35,035 nt of DNA from Candidatus Pacearchaeota archaeon (GCA_018304985.1 JAGVWP010000011.1:1-35035), one strand, 5' to 3'. Counted from the first letter of the stretch, positions 1 through 6,994 are shown. The notes: generated by a model from the sequence alone, not told the origin. Made by a program: numbers and translations.

Positions 1-32
1 TTTGATTTGCATTTTGGACATTTAAATTTCAT
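1..32 (-). CDS. Zn-ribbon protein, N-terminus only (partial)
   Basis: Only the first ten codons are in the window, reading leftward. They give M-K-F-K-C-P-K-C-K-S; the CPKC pair is the first half of a zinc-ribbon knuckle. The start is set by a strong Shine-Dalgarno, AAAGGAGGT on the minus strand (bases 40-48), 7-8 nt before the ATG. A possible TATA box (minus CATTTAAGTA, about 71-80) lies further upstream. Many small archaeal Zn-ribbon proteins (transcription factors, ribosome-associated proteins) begin this way, so the exact product cannot be named. Confidence 0.6.
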   Translation of the reverse strand, partial: MKFKCPKCKS

Positions 33-112
33 AGGTTGCACCTCCTTTTAACAAGGAAGCAAACAAACTACTTAAATGTGACGTTTAGTAGACAATATCA
101 ACTCTCAAAAAG

Positions 113-121
113 GTTTAAAAA
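113..121 (+). promoter_or_regulatory. TATA box for SRP RNA
   Basis: GTTTAAAAA follows a purine-rich BRE-like stretch and lies about 25 nt before position 143, where the first SRP RNA helix can start. A perfect 8-bp inverted repeat, AAACCCAG/CTGGGTTT (119-126 and 132-139), sits between this box and the proposed start. It could be an upstream operator or part of a slightly longer precursor. Confidence 0.5.
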
Positions 122-142
122 CCCAGCACATCTGGGTTTTAT

Positions 143-398
143 GTAGACAGGCCGGCGTGTTAGCTCTACGCCATTTGCTAGCGAGCTTTAAGCAGGCCGC
201 AAGAAGGCGAGTGATTTAGGATCAGTCAAGTCCTTGTTTGGACGTTGATGTTTTGTCCTATTCGATCTTGCTCTTGCGAAATGGGTCAGATCTTGATCGA
301 AGCAGCCCTAAACAGGAATCAAGGTGCTTATAGGGTAGCAAAGCGGAGAAAAAATAAGGGTAGCTTTTCTGGTTTTAATGAGCAGACCTTCGGTCTAC
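143..398 (+). ncRNA. Signal recognition particle (7S) RNA
   Basis: The helix 8 core is unmistakable. GCGAAAUGGGUCAG (276-289) and GAAGCAGCCCUAA (299-311) flank a short apical stem, matching the archaeal form GCGAAC-GGGUCAG...GAAGCAGCCCUAAGC. Upstream, GGCGU/UACGCC (153-157, 167-172) and UGCU/AGCA fit helices 3 and 4 of the 5' Alu domain. GUCC/GGAC inside AUCA/UGAU (221-249) fits helix 6. GUAGAC at 143-148 is complementary to GUCUAC at 393-398 and is proposed as helix 1, giving about 256 nt, shorter than the usual archaeal length of about 300 nt. The RNA is the scaffold for SRP19 and SRP54 in co-translational membrane targeting. The identity is secure; the exact ends are inferred. Confidence 0.88.
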
Positions 399-407
399 GC
401 TGATGAA

Positions 408-458
408 TTTTGAAAACATACCATAATTTTGCCTGACTTATCGGGTGAAAGTTACTTA
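408..458 (+). repeat. ~50-nt intergenic A+T element, copy 1
   Basis: This is a member of a dispersed family whose rough consensus is GAAAATA-RCCATAAT, then CCTGATTTAT, then GTGAAAGYTACTGATT. This copy follows the SRP RNA directly. A second, diverged copy is at 556-600. Together with the hairpin at 511-535 they fill the 300 nt before the AbrB/RelE operon; no gene is seen there. Confidence 0.5.
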
Positions 459-510
459 TTTATTATTATATTAATATTATCATACTATTAATCAATATAT
501 TAAATCAAGC

Positions 511-535
511 ATAAATTTTCTAAATGAAAATTTAT
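511..535 (+). repeat. AAATTTTC/GAAAATTT hairpin
   Basis: A perfect 10-bp inverted repeat, ATAAATTTTC/GAAAATTTAT, with a 5-nt loop TAAAT. It belongs to a family of at least eight such hairpins in this window with the same stem core and mostly 5-nt loops. Confidence 0.55.
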
Positions 536-555
536 TTATTATGTGGATTCAAAAT

Positions 556-600
556 CTTCTGGAAACATACTATAACTCCACCAGATTTTTTATAACTTAC
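556..600 (+). repeat. ~50-nt intergenic element, diverged copy
   Basis: GAAACATACTATAACTCCACCAG followed by a T-rich stretch and ATAACTTAC matches the half-element consensus. A partly complementary left arm (AAAATCTTCTGG, about 550-561) suggests the same inverted-pair layout seen more clearly at 34256-34324. Confidence 0.4.
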
Positions 601-673
601 AAAGCTTAAATTTTGAATTGTCTCTTCTAGTTCCAAAGTCTAGTTATTATACACATTTAAATTATAAAATCAA

Positions 674-704
674 AAGACTTAAATACTTGGTAAGAATAGT
701 CTTA
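674..704 (+). promoter_or_regulatory. AbrB/RelE promoter with operator-like palindrome
   Basis: The TATA box CTTAAATA (678-685) is about 25 nt before the ATG at 707, predicting a leaderless mRNA. A palindrome TAAGA-ATAG-TCTTA (691-704) and an outer AAGACT/AGTCTT pair overlap the box and the start site. This is where an AbrB-type antitoxin would bind to repress its own operon. Confidence 0.5.
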
Positions 705-706
705 CT

Positions 707-976
707 ATGGCTCAAATAGATATAACTAAGATGAGTTCAAAGGGGCAAATTGTAATACCTCAAGAACTTAGAAAAGGAATAAATGAAGGCGATAAACTTC
801 TTGTAATCAGAAGTAAAGACCAGATAATTCTTAAAAAGGCAGATAAATTTGATAAAGCTCTGCAAGAGGACTTAGAATTTGCAAGAAGAACTGAAAAAGC
901 ATATAAAAGAATAGAGGCTGGAGAGTATATTAGTGTAGATTCAGAAAATCTTTTTGAAGAAATGATGAAATGGTAG
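707..976 (+). CDS. AbrB/SpoVT-type antitoxin
   Basis: 89 residues. The N-terminal half is a swapped-hairpin AbrB DNA-binding domain: the stretch KMSSKGQIVIPQELR (about 8-22) followed by a GDKLLV strand is diagnostic. The C-terminal half is acidic and helical (about 45-89), as expected for the part that wraps a toxin. It overlaps the next gene by 7 nt, the usual translational coupling of antitoxin and toxin. Expected role: neutralise the RelE-like toxin and repress the shared promoter through the palindrome at 691-704. The start is supported by a TATA box 25 nt upstream. Confidence 0.8.
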   Translation: MAQIDITKMSSKGQIVIPQELRKGINEGDKLLVIRSKDQIILKKADKFDKALQEDLEFARRTEKAYKRIEAGEYISVDSENLFEEMMKW

Positions 977-1218
977 AAATACGATTTGATAAAAAATTTG
1001 CTATATTGTTTTCTAAAATTAAAGATAATTCTCTAAAAGAAAAAGTAGTGAAACAAATTAAAAAAATATCAGATAATCCTGAAATTGGAAAGCCCATGAG
1101 GAATATAAGAAAAGGAACAAGAGAGGCATATATTAGTCCATTTAGACTATCTTATATTTATGATTACACAACGAAAATTGTATGTGTAATGGATTTATAT
1201 CATAAAGATGAGCAATAA
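970..1218 (+). CDS. RelE/ParE-family toxin
   Basis: 82 residues, the usual length of a RelE/ParE toxin. The pattern fits: an N-terminal strand (VEIRFDKKF), two helices with IKDNSLKEKVVKQIKKI, the NPEIGKPM turn, then a beta-sheet with REAYISPFRLSYIYD and a C-terminal strand ending DLYHKDEQ. RelE members cut ribosome-bound mRNA, whereas ParE members block gyrase. The basic residues and the C-terminal His-Lys suggest the mRNA-cutting branch, but this is not certain. It is coupled to the AbrB antitoxin by a 7-nt overlap. Confidence 0.75.
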   Translation: MVEIRFDKKFAILFSKIKDNSLKEKVVKQIKKISDNPEIGKPMRNIRKGTREAYISPFRLSYIYDYTTKIVCVMDLYHKDEQ

Positions 1219-1245
1219 ATAATCTACAAAATAACTTTTTAGAAG

Positions 1246-1364
1246 TTTTGAAAACATGCTATAATTTTACCTAACTTATCATAAGAAAGCTACTGAGTTA
1301 AAATTATCATAACTCAATTAATCTTGCTAATAAAATATGTTAAATTTTTCACATAGAAAAATTT
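1246..1364 (+). repeat. Spacer with ~50-nt element and AAATTTTTC hairpin
   Basis: 1246-1299 is a clear copy of the dispersed A+T element (GAAAACATGCTATAATTT, then CCTAACTTATC, then AAAGCTACTGAG). 1341-1364 is the TAAATTTTTC/GAAAAATTT hairpin with loop ACATA. The spacer lies between the convergent RelE and VapC genes and contains no gene. Confidence 0.5.
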
Positions 1365-1418
1365 GGCATTGCATATTTTTCAGAATAAGCTTAATTTTTA
1401 AGGTTACCAAAATTATAT

Positions 1419-1811
1419 TTATTTCACAAACTCTGCATTATCTAATGTTTCAAATTCTTTATCTCCTGTAAGAAACTTTATTCCTAATTGTTTTGATAAA
1501 ATATATCCTATGCAATCTGCCATAGATAAATTTCTATTATTTAATTTATTTTTAAGTTTAGCAGCTCCTTTAATAACATCTTCATCAAAATCAATTACAA
1601 ATTTGTAGTATTTATTCAGAAACTTTTCTGCAGTTTCTTCATTAACTTCTCTTAATAACCCTAAATATAATTCAAAAATGTTTAATTTTGTTGTTATAAT
1701 CCTGCATTTTTTATAAATTTCATAATTTTTATTGCCTTTCAGAATTTCAAAAAAAGCATAACTGTCAAAGAAGAAAGAATCTTCTTCAGTATAACTCTCT
1801 TCTAAGTTCAT
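1419..1811 (-). CDS. vapC: VapC-like PIN-domain ribonuclease toxin
   Basis: 130 residues, typical PIN-domain length. The four acidic metal-binding residues are in order: D16 (FFDSYAFFEI), E47 (FELYLG), D99 (MADCIGY) and D117 (FLTGDKEFE). PIN toxins use Mg2+ or Mn2+ at this site to cut tRNA or rRNA. The gene overlaps the upstream antitoxin by 26 nt, so the two are translated together. The first ten or so residues are poorly conserved in the family and the true start could be slightly internal. Confidence 0.85.
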   Translation of the reverse strand: MNLEESYTEEDSFFFDSYAFFEILKGNKNYEIYKKCRIITTKLNIFELYLGLLREVNEETAEKFLNKYYKFVIDFDEDVIKGAAKLKNKLNNRNLSMADCIGYILSKQLGIKFLTGDKEFETLDNAEFVK

Positions 1812-2010
1812 TTTTTAATTCCTGGGACGATTTTTTCAATTTATTTTTTAATGAACCAAAAGTTTCTTCTAAGACTTTTTTAGAATCTTCAAGGATTATT
1901 ACACTTATCTCTTGATTTTCCCTGATTCTTTTAGAAGTAATTGTTTCACTGGGGATAATTATTCCAAAAGAGTTCCCCCAACGTTTCACTTTAGTTTCTA
2001 TAATGACCAT
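1786..2010 (-). CDS. vapB: VapB-like AbrB antitoxin
   Basis: 74 residues. The N-terminus has the AbrB-type hairpin (KVKRWGNSFGIIIPSE, about 7-22), a well-known VapB signature. The C-terminal part is a charged helix (about 45-74) that should occupy the VapC active site. The ATG at 2010 is about 25 nt downstream of a TATA box (GTTTAAATAC on the minus strand, 2031-2040), so the mRNA is probably leaderless. A perfect palindrome sits between the two. Confidence 0.82.
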   Translation of the reverse strand: MVIIETKVKRWGNSFGIIIPSETITSKRIRENQEISVIILEDSKKVLEETFGSLKNKLKKSSQELKNELRRELY

Positions 2011-2012
2011 AA

Positions 2013-2040
2013 TTATACATTGTATAACTAGTATTTAAAC
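2013..2040 (-). promoter_or_regulatory. VapBC promoter and operator
   Basis: The minus strand carries the TATA box GTTTAAATAC (2031-2040). Right after it is TTATACA-A-TGTATAA (2013-2027), a perfect 7-bp palindrome around one base, ending 2 nt before the start codon. The position fits an autorepression operator for VapB or VapBC. Confidence 0.55.
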
Positions 2041-2114
2041 TTTTCTAATAAGCATTCTTCTCTTTATTTTATGCTTCTAATAAAATAAATGTTCCTAAAA
2101 TTATATACGCAACT

Positions 2115-2157
2115 ATGAACCTTTTACAAATAAAAAGGTTCCCAAAACCTATAAAAA
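2115..2157 (+). repeat. Upstream AACCTTTT/AAAAGGTT element (family 1)
   Basis: ATGAACCTTTTACAAATA followed by AAAAGGTTCCCAAAACC forms an 8-bp hairpin (2118-2125 with 2133-2140). It is followed by CCTATAAAAACT, which can serve as TATA box for the pilin gene at 2199. It belongs to the family found before the starts at 8749, 12237, 14021, 29233 and 30799. Confidence 0.5.
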
Positions 2158-2198
2158 CTCATTTTATTTATTAATTATATAAAAAAGAGGAGAAAGAG

Positions 2199-2720
2199 AT
2201 GTTTATTAAAATGGCAAATAAAACAGGCCAGTTTTATCTAATAGCTGCTATTGTCATAGTTGTTGTGCTTTTTGGGCTTGTAAGTGTAACAAATAAAATT
2301 ATCACAAAACCTAGTGACACAGATACTTATCAGCTATCAAAAGAGCTTAATCTAGAGGGAGAGAGTGTTATTAATTACGGAATTTTAAATGGCGAAGCAG
2401 AAATAAATAATTTGCTTGCTGCCTTTACCCGAGATTACGGTAAATATATTGGGGAAAGCTCCAATGTTTACTTTGTTTATGGAGATAAAGACGGAATAAA
2501 GGCAACAGTTTATCAAAGAGTTGAATCTGGAAGCATTTCACTTGGAGATTCAACAATAACTATAAAAGCAGGAGTGGTTGATGTTCAGGATTATCCCCAG
2601 ATAGAAACTGGTGAGCCTATTGAAATTGAAATAAAGGAGAAGAAATACACTTTTGAATTAAAAGGGGGCGAAAATTTCTTTTTTATAATAAAAGAGCAAA
2701 AAGTTCCAAAAGCTAATTAA
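2199..2720 (+). CDS. Pilin-like membrane-anchored protein
   Basis: 173 residues. The N-terminus MANKTGQFYLIAAIVIVVV (from residue 5) has the charged patch, Gly-Gln and immediate hydrophobic helix of archaeal class III (prepilin-like) signal peptides. The remaining 140 residues are polar and beta-rich. GAGGAG at 2187-2192 is a good Shine-Dalgarno for the ATG at 2199; an in-frame ATG at 2211 would match the usual pilin N-terminus better. The next pilin gene starts 4 nt after the stop, so the two form an operon. Probably a minor pilin, but no specific family is recognised. Confidence 0.6.
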   Translation: MFIKMANKTGQFYLIAAIVIVVVLFGLVSVTNKIITKPSDTDTYQLSKELNLEGESVINYGILNGEAEINNLLAAFTRDYGKYIGESSNVYFVYGDKDGIKATVYQRVESGSISLGDSTITIKAGVVDVQDYPQIETGEPIEIEIKEKKYTFELKGGENFFFIIKEQKVPKAN

Positions 2721-2724
2721 GAAA

Positions 2725-3258
2725 ATGAGAAAAATTAGAAAAGAGAATAAAAAAGCAGTTAGCGAGGTTGTTTCATATGTTTTATTAATCGTGGTTGCAA
2801 TAAGTCTGAGCATCATTGTATATGCCTGGATAAAGATCCAGCTTCCAAAAGAAATAATAGAATGCCCTGAAGGGGTGTCTGTTATAATCAAAGACTACCA
2901 GTGCAACGAACAAAATAATATAATAAATATTACTTTCCAGAATAAAGGTTTTTTCAGCATTGATGGAACTATTATCAAGATTTCAAATAAGTCTAATGAA
3001 GCTCCGACAATCTCTGCCGAACATGTCGGTGGAATAGGAATTAACCAAAATCTTGAAAATAATGGCTTTATTTACTTTACTCCTTCTTTAAATCCGGGGT
3101 TAAATCTTAAAGCTAATTTTAGCTACGGCTCTTTTAATCAGATAAATAAAATTCAGATTACTCCTTTTGTTTCAAGCAAGAAATTAGGGGAGAAAAAGCT
3201 GTATGTTGTGTTATGCAATGAAAAGAAGATAGTGCAGGATATTGAGAAGTGTGCGTGA
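2725..3258 (+). CDS. Archaeal type IV pilin-like protein
   Basis: 177 residues. KENKKAVSEVVSYVLLIVV (about 6-24) is a classic archaeal pilin N-terminus: basic residues, then (A/G)-V-S-x-V-V, then a helix that is membrane-spanning and later packs in the filament core. Prepilin peptidase would cut just before or within KA-VSEV. The mature domain is beta-rich with four cysteines (C49, C61, then C near 168 and 176), which could form disulfides. It follows the 2199 pilin by 4 nt, so co-expression is expected. Confidence 0.75.
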   Translation: MRKIRKENKKAVSEVVSYVLLIVVAISLSIIVYAWIKIQLPKEIIECPEGVSVIIKDYQCNEQNNIINITFQNKGFFSIDGTIIKISNKSNEAPTISAEHVGGIGINQNLENNGFIYFTPSLNPGLNLKANFSYGSFNQINKIQITPFVSSKKLGEKKLYVVLCNEKKIVQDIEKCA

Positions 3259-3273
3259 GAGATTACTAAAAAA

Positions 3274-3329
3274 GTTTTGAAAATAATATAATACCTTTCC
3301 CTAATTTAAATGTGTAAGCTGCTGATATT
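3274..3329 (+). repeat. ~50-nt intergenic element
   Basis: TTTTGAAAATAATATAATACC, then CCTAATTTAA, then TGTGTAAGCTGCTGATATT. It follows the stop of the pilin at 2725 by 15 nt and matches the family consensus well. The rest of the spacer to 3476 is A+T-rich with no gene seen. Confidence 0.5.
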
Positions 3330-3476
3330 TTATCAATTAACAGCTTAATACTTTAATATTATATAAGTTATATACTAAAATTTAGCTTGATTTATTATAA
3401 TTAATCTATTTATTTAACTATTAACTTAATTATTCAAGCTGATAAATTATGTAGAGATGTGGCGTATTTAGCATCT

Positions 3477-3515
3477 AAAAGGAAGATTCATAAAAGAAAC
3501 CCTTGGTGTCTTTTA
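3477..3515 (-). repeat. 3' hairpin element (family 2) after the ATPase gene
   Basis: On the minus strand, a few bases after the stop of the secretion ATPase, AAAAGACACC-AA-GGGTTTCTTT leads into TATGAATCTTCCTTTTAG. The hairpin followed by TTTATGAA-CTYTCCTTTTAA is shared with spacers at 5284, 11256, 16190, 17186, 29747 and 30536. The position and T-rich tail fit a 3' UTR or terminator role. Confidence 0.5.
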
Positions 3516-3520
3516 TTTTA

Positions 3521-5107
3521 TTAATAACGCAAACCTGTTGGATATGTTCTTTGATGCTCTTTTTGCGGAGCTGGAGGCGGCAGAAGATTGAATTTTTGAA
3601 TAATTGCCTCCGGGTTTTTATAATACTCATTAACAATCATTTGGATTTCATTAAAATCAAATATTTTCTTCTTATACATTTCATAGATAAGCTTAGTCCT
3701 TATTGTAAATTCTGCCTGAATTTGTTCGTCAGTTAAACCATAACGCCTCTTGATTTTATCAAAAACTTTGCTGTCTTTCTTAAAATAAAATTTATCATCA
3801 GCAGGATTCCATATAAATGGAGTGTTTGTTATTGCAATTCCTTCCGGGCTTACATTAATTATTTCAACAATAGAGCTCAATCTTCTGGTATGCTCTTTTT
3901 TGACTATCGAATGGGACATGATTGCAACAGCATCAAGAGTATTGATTAATGTAGGAGAAAGCTCTATTGGAGGTGTTTCAAGACGCTTTATAACAGTGTC
4001 AACTGAATCTGCATGCATTGTGCTTAGTGATGAATGTCCTGAAGCCATCCCTTGAAATAAGACAAATGCTTCCTGGCCCCTAACTTCTCCAACAATTACA
4101 TAGTCTGGATTCTGCCTGAAAGAATTTTTAAGCAATTTAAAAAGATCAACCTCTCCAACTGTTCCAATACCTATAGCGCTTCTTGCAACACTTGGAAGCC
4201 AGTTTTCACGAGGGATATTTAATTCTCTAGTGTCTTCTATACTTACAACTCTTGCTTCTGGAGGTATGAAAAAAGAAACTGCATTCAATAAGGTTGTTTT
4301 TCCTGATGAAGTTCCCCCGGCAATTAATATATTGGATTTATACTGGATTAAAAGCCAAAAATAAGCAAGCATTTCCGGGCTAAGAGTATTAAATGAGACT
4401 AATTGAACCGGAGTCCATGGCAGGGTTGTAAATTTTCTAATCGTGAATGTAGGTCCCTTGCTGCTTATATCTGTTGTGTACGTTGCATTTACTCTCGAGC
4501 CATCTGGGAGAGAGCCGTCAAGAATCGGAGAAGCATAAGAAATATATCTTCCGCATCTTTGGGCAAGTTTTTCAACAAAACTAGCCAGTTTATCTATTGA
4601 ATCAAAATTAATATTGGTTCTTATATTTCTGTAAATTCTATGGACAATATAAACCGGGCTGTTTAATCCATTGCATTCAATATCCTCTATAAAATAATCG
4701 TTAATTAAAGGATCAGTTTCATTCAACCCGACAAAATCTCTGTAAAGATAATAAAAGATTTTATTATAGGAAGATTCAGAAAGAGATAAATTAAGCTCGT
4801 CAATCAGCAACCTGGCAGTTTTATCCAAATATCCCAATACTGCCTCCTGCGTTTTCTCAACAACTACATTAACATTTATCATTTCAACCATAGCATTCTC
4901 AAGCTTATCCAGAAGTTTTTTTTCATCTTGGGTAAGAACTGGCTCCTCAACTTCATACTTTAATTCAGAATTTTTTGAATCCCAGTATATATGAACGGTT
5001 GTATAAGGGGAGATAACTGCATATCTTACATCAATTTTAGTTTTATCCTTAGTAATTGGCAGAGCGGGCACCGGGGGAGTTGTGTCTATATCAAATTTAT
5101 ATGCCAT
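3521..5107 (-). CDS. Type II/IV secretion ATPase (GspE/PilB/archaellum-ATPase family)
   Basis: 528 residues, the usual size for archaeal GspE2/VirB11-like ATPases. An N-terminal domain (about 1-180) precedes the RecA-like core: Walker A GGTSSGKTT (264-272), Asp box EDTRE (291-295), Walker B-region DYVIVGEVRG (335-344) and His box HSSLSTMHA (358-366). A C-terminal extension of about 110 residues follows. It powers assembly of pilin filaments from the cytoplasmic face, working on the GspF-like proteins encoded at 7294 and 8749. AGAGGATT 3-10 nt before the ATG can act as a weak Shine-Dalgarno. It has its own palindromic promoter (5136-5173). Confidence 0.92.
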   Translation of the reverse strand: MAYKFDIDTTPPVPALPITKDKTKIDVRYAVISPYTTVHIYWDSKNSELKYEVEEPVLTQDEKKLLDKLENAMVEMINVNVVVEKTQEAVLGYLDKTARLLIDELNLSLSESSYNKIFYYLYRDFVGLNETDPLINDYFIEDIECNGLNSPVYIVHRIYRNIRTNINFDSIDKLASFVEKLAQRCGRYISYASPILDGSLPDGSRVNATYTTDISSKGPTFTIRKFTTLPWTPVQLVSFNTLSPEMLAYFWLLIQYKSNILIAGGTSSGKTTLLNAVSFFIPPEARVVSIEDTRELNIPRENWLPSVARSAIGIGTVGEVDLFKLLKNSFRQNPDYVIVGEVRGQEAFVLFQGMASGHSSLSTMHADSVDTVIKRLETPPIELSPTLINTLDAVAIMSHSIVKKEHTRRLSSIVEIINVSPEGIAITNTPFIWNPADDKFYFKKDSKVFDKIKRRYGLTDEQIQAEFTIRTKLIYEMYKKKIFDFNEIQMIVNEYYKNPEAIIQKFNLLPPPAPQKEHQRTYPTGLRY

Positions 5108-5135
5108 TCTAATCCTCTTTTAATAAAATAAAAAG

Positions 5136-5173
5136 CCCATTGAGATATTTAAACTTTCCTAGAAAGTTTAAAT
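5136..5173 (-). promoter_or_regulatory. Promoter of the secretion ATPase with a perfect 12-bp palindrome
   Basis: ATTTAAACTTTC (5147-5158) and GAAAGTTTAAAT (5162-5173) are perfect inverted repeats around CTA. Read on the minus strand, the gene-proximal arm runs into AATATC and is the TATA box, about 35 nt before the ATG at 5107. A dimeric repressor bound here would cover the TATA element. Confidence 0.55.
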
Positions 5174-5283
5174 TATGTTAAATTAATGCCATTTGGGCAT
5201 AACTATTGTTGCTATTGAATTAGTAAACACATCATTAATACAAAATTAACTTAAACAACTATAAATCCTGAAAAATTTTTCCT

Positions 5284-5326
5284 ATTAAAAGGAAAGTTTC
5301 ATAAAGAAAACCATTGGTTGTCTTTA
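5284..5326 (-). repeat. 3' hairpin element (family 2)
   Basis: On the minus strand AAAGACAACC-AAT-GGTTTTCTTT is followed by ATGAAACTTTCCTTTTAAT. The sequence is nearly identical to 29747-29788 on the plus strand. It lies about 120 nt after the stop of the pilin at 5443-5994. The spacer 5108-5442 holds this element, the palindrome at 5147-5173 and the hairpin at 5395-5415, and no gene. Confidence 0.5.
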
Positions 5327-5394
5327 TTATTTAATATTGTATGTTTTCAAATAGATAATAAAATTAAATATGAAGTTTAGATAATTTTTGGATG

Positions 5395-5415
5395 CCCTAT
5401 GGTCCTGCCATAGGG
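5395..5415. repeat. Perfect 8-bp hairpin downstream of the pilin group
   Basis: CCCTATGG-TCCTG-CCATAGGG is a G+C-rich hairpin about 28 nt after the stop of the minus-strand pilin operon. It may mark or protect the 3' end of the pilin mRNA. Confidence 0.45.
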
Positions 5416-5442
5416 AGGTTCACATACAATAAATTCCATTAT

Positions 5443-5994
5443 TTAAGAGGTTGTGTAAATGTCAATATTAACCAAAGATTCTAGATTTGGTATTCCATTA
5501 TTTTCCACAAGTATGACATACGGAGTTGAGGCCTGAGTAAGGGTTTTTGCTTCGTCCTTACTGTTAAAAGTGATATTTATTTTCTGACGGTAATCAAGGG
5601 ACAAGGTTATCAGGTATTTTTTTCCTTTTTTTTGAGTTAAGACTTCCTGATTTGTTCCGGGAATCTCAACAGATTTTCCAGCCTCGCTGTATTGGTATGA
5701 ACTTTCATCAATCTGGAAAATTATCTTATCATTGGAACTGTTTACAATTAAATTCCCTTTTCCTATTGAAAAACTCATTTCTCGGGTATTGGCAACGCCC
5801 GCTCCCTTAACTCCAAGAATATTTCTGTCAAGCTCGTTCATTGTGTCAATTGTCCTTTCTATTGTTGACTTGTCTTTTTGCTTCTGAATTGCCGGAGTTG
5901 CAACTGCAAGAACAACTCCTATTAAAACAAGACCTATAAGAGTGTAAATAACTGTTTCAACCCAGACCTGCGCTTTATTATTTTTGTTCAGCAT
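5443..5994 (-). CDS. Pilin-like protein
   Basis: 183 residues. NKAQVWVETVIYTLIGLVL (about 6-24) has the Ala-Gln pair after a basic patch and an E at the +5-like position (VWVETV), as in type IV pilins and pseudopilins. A hydrophobic helix to about residue 33 follows. The rest is a beta-rich ectodomain after an amphipathic stretch (QKQKDKSTIERTIDTMNELD). It overlaps the preceding gene by 7 nt, so the three minus-strand pilins are co-translated. A minor subunit role is likely; the exact role cannot be assigned. Confidence 0.7.
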   Translation of the reverse strand: MLNKNNKAQVWVETVIYTLIGLVLIGVVLAVATPAIQKQKDKSTIERTIDTMNELDRNILGVKGAGVANTREMSFSIGKGNLIVNSSNDKIIFQIDESSYQYSEAGKSVEIPGTNQEVLTQKKGKKYLITLSLDYRQKINITFNSKDEAKTLTQASTPYVILVENNGIPNLESLVNIDIYTTS

Positions 5995-6473
5995 TTTACT
6001 AATTCCTGCTCGTCAAGCTCGCATCTTGATTTTCCATTATAAACTCCAAAAACTGCTTTTTTTGATGCAAGACCATCAAAAATATAAGTTCTTTCTCCGC
6101 CGTTTGGACTCGGCATTTTAATTTCAGCATTACTATTTATATTTGTGTACTTTTTTCCTTCCTCTAAATTATAAGAGCTGGTGTCTCCGTTAGCATTTGT
6201 TTCTAAAACAATAAAAATTTTAGTTGCATTAATATCTCCAAAACGAATCCTCACATTTGTACTTAGCGCAGAAGACAGATTATAACAAGATTCTTCAGAA
6301 ACAATTGTGGCTTTTTCCTCCATTCCAAGGCAACCCGAACTATTTCTTAAGCTGTTCTTGACAAATGGAATTAGAGTATAAGCAATTAAGCCTACTGCTA
6401 CAATTGTAATAAGTATCAATAATACTGTTGTTATAACCTCACTAACACCTTTTTTTCCATGATTAATAGACAT
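5988..6473 (-). CDS. Archaeal type IV pilin
   Basis: 161 residues. HGKKGVSEVITTVLLILIT (about 5-23) is a textbook archaeal pilin start: KKG followed by V-S-E-V-I and a long hydrophobic helix. The ectodomain has four cysteines (C53, C67, then C near 152 and 161), suggesting disulfides. It starts 8 nt after the upstream pilin stop and overlaps the next pilin by 7 nt, placing it in the middle of a three-gene pilin operon. Confidence 0.78.
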   Translation of the reverse strand: MSINHGKKGVSEVITTVLLILITIVAVGLIAYTLIPFVKNSLRNSSGCLGMEEKATIVSEESCYNLSSALSTNVRIRFGDINATKIFIVLETNANGDTSSYNLEEGKKYTNINSNAEIKMPSPNGGERTYIFDGLASKKAVFGVYNGKSRCELDEQELVKC

Positions 6474-6481
6474 ATTATCCT

Positions 6482-6967
6482 TTATTGATTGAACTCAATC
6501 TCGTTTTTATCGCAAGTAAAATCCTTTTCCGCACTATCTTGTGTGCCTCTAAGAATAGGAGCAACACTTATAATTTCTCCACTACCAGCATATGAACTTA
6601 CATCAATTTCTCCTGTTGACTGGCCCTGGGTCAAAGGAAAGTCTGTTGAAGAAAGATCTTCAGATACTTTATCCCCGTTATCATCGAAATTTATTTTAAT
6701 ATTATAGATTGCAACTTCTCCGTTATTAGTTACTTTTAGCATATCGGTAGCAGTGTCTAAAGTAGCTGTCCAGTCAACCCTGTCGCAAGCTCTGTCTATT
6801 GGCTCTCCAAATTTTTCTATTGGCTCTTTAACAACACTTCTCGCCCAAATAAATATTATAACAATAACAACGATGACAAATGCTACTAACAGAACTGTTG
6901 CAATAATCGGGGATAAACCTCTCTTATCATTATTATTTAATAAAATATTCTTTGATTTAAACACCAT
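6482..6967 (-). CDS. Archaeal type IV pilin
   Basis: 161 residues and first gene of the minus-strand pilin operon. NDKRGLSPIIATVLLVAFV (about 13-31) is the canonical archaeal pilin signal (KRG-LSPIIA) with a membrane helix to about residue 42. Two cysteines (C61, C153) may pair. The TATA box TTATTTAAATAG (6995-7006) lies about 34 nt before the ATG on the minus strand. It is divergent from the plus-strand operon at 7124, so both halves of the pilus locus start from one intergenic region. Confidence 0.8.
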   Translation of the reverse strand: MVFKSKNILLNNNDKRGLSPIIATVLLVAFVIVVIVIIFIWARSVVKEPIEKFGEPIDRACDRVDWTATLDTATDMLKVTNNGEVAIYNIKINFDDNGDKVSEDLSSTDFPLTQGQSTGEIDVSSYAGSGEIISVAPILRGTQDSAEKDFTCDKNEIEFNQ

Positions 6968-6994
6968 CTTTATAACAGCTATTCTAGGCAGGGA

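Noticed and set aside
376-400. Hairpin AGACC-TTC-GGTCT as a bacterial-type terminator of the SRP RNA
   Set aside because: No T-run follows, archaea do not use hairpin terminators, and GUCUAC here pairs better with the RNA 5' end as helix 1.
402-434. C/D-box-like pair TGATGA ... CTGA around the first ~50-nt element
   Set aside because: Other copies of the element keep ACTGAT but lack the C box at the right place, so this is probably coincidence, not a C/D sRNA family.
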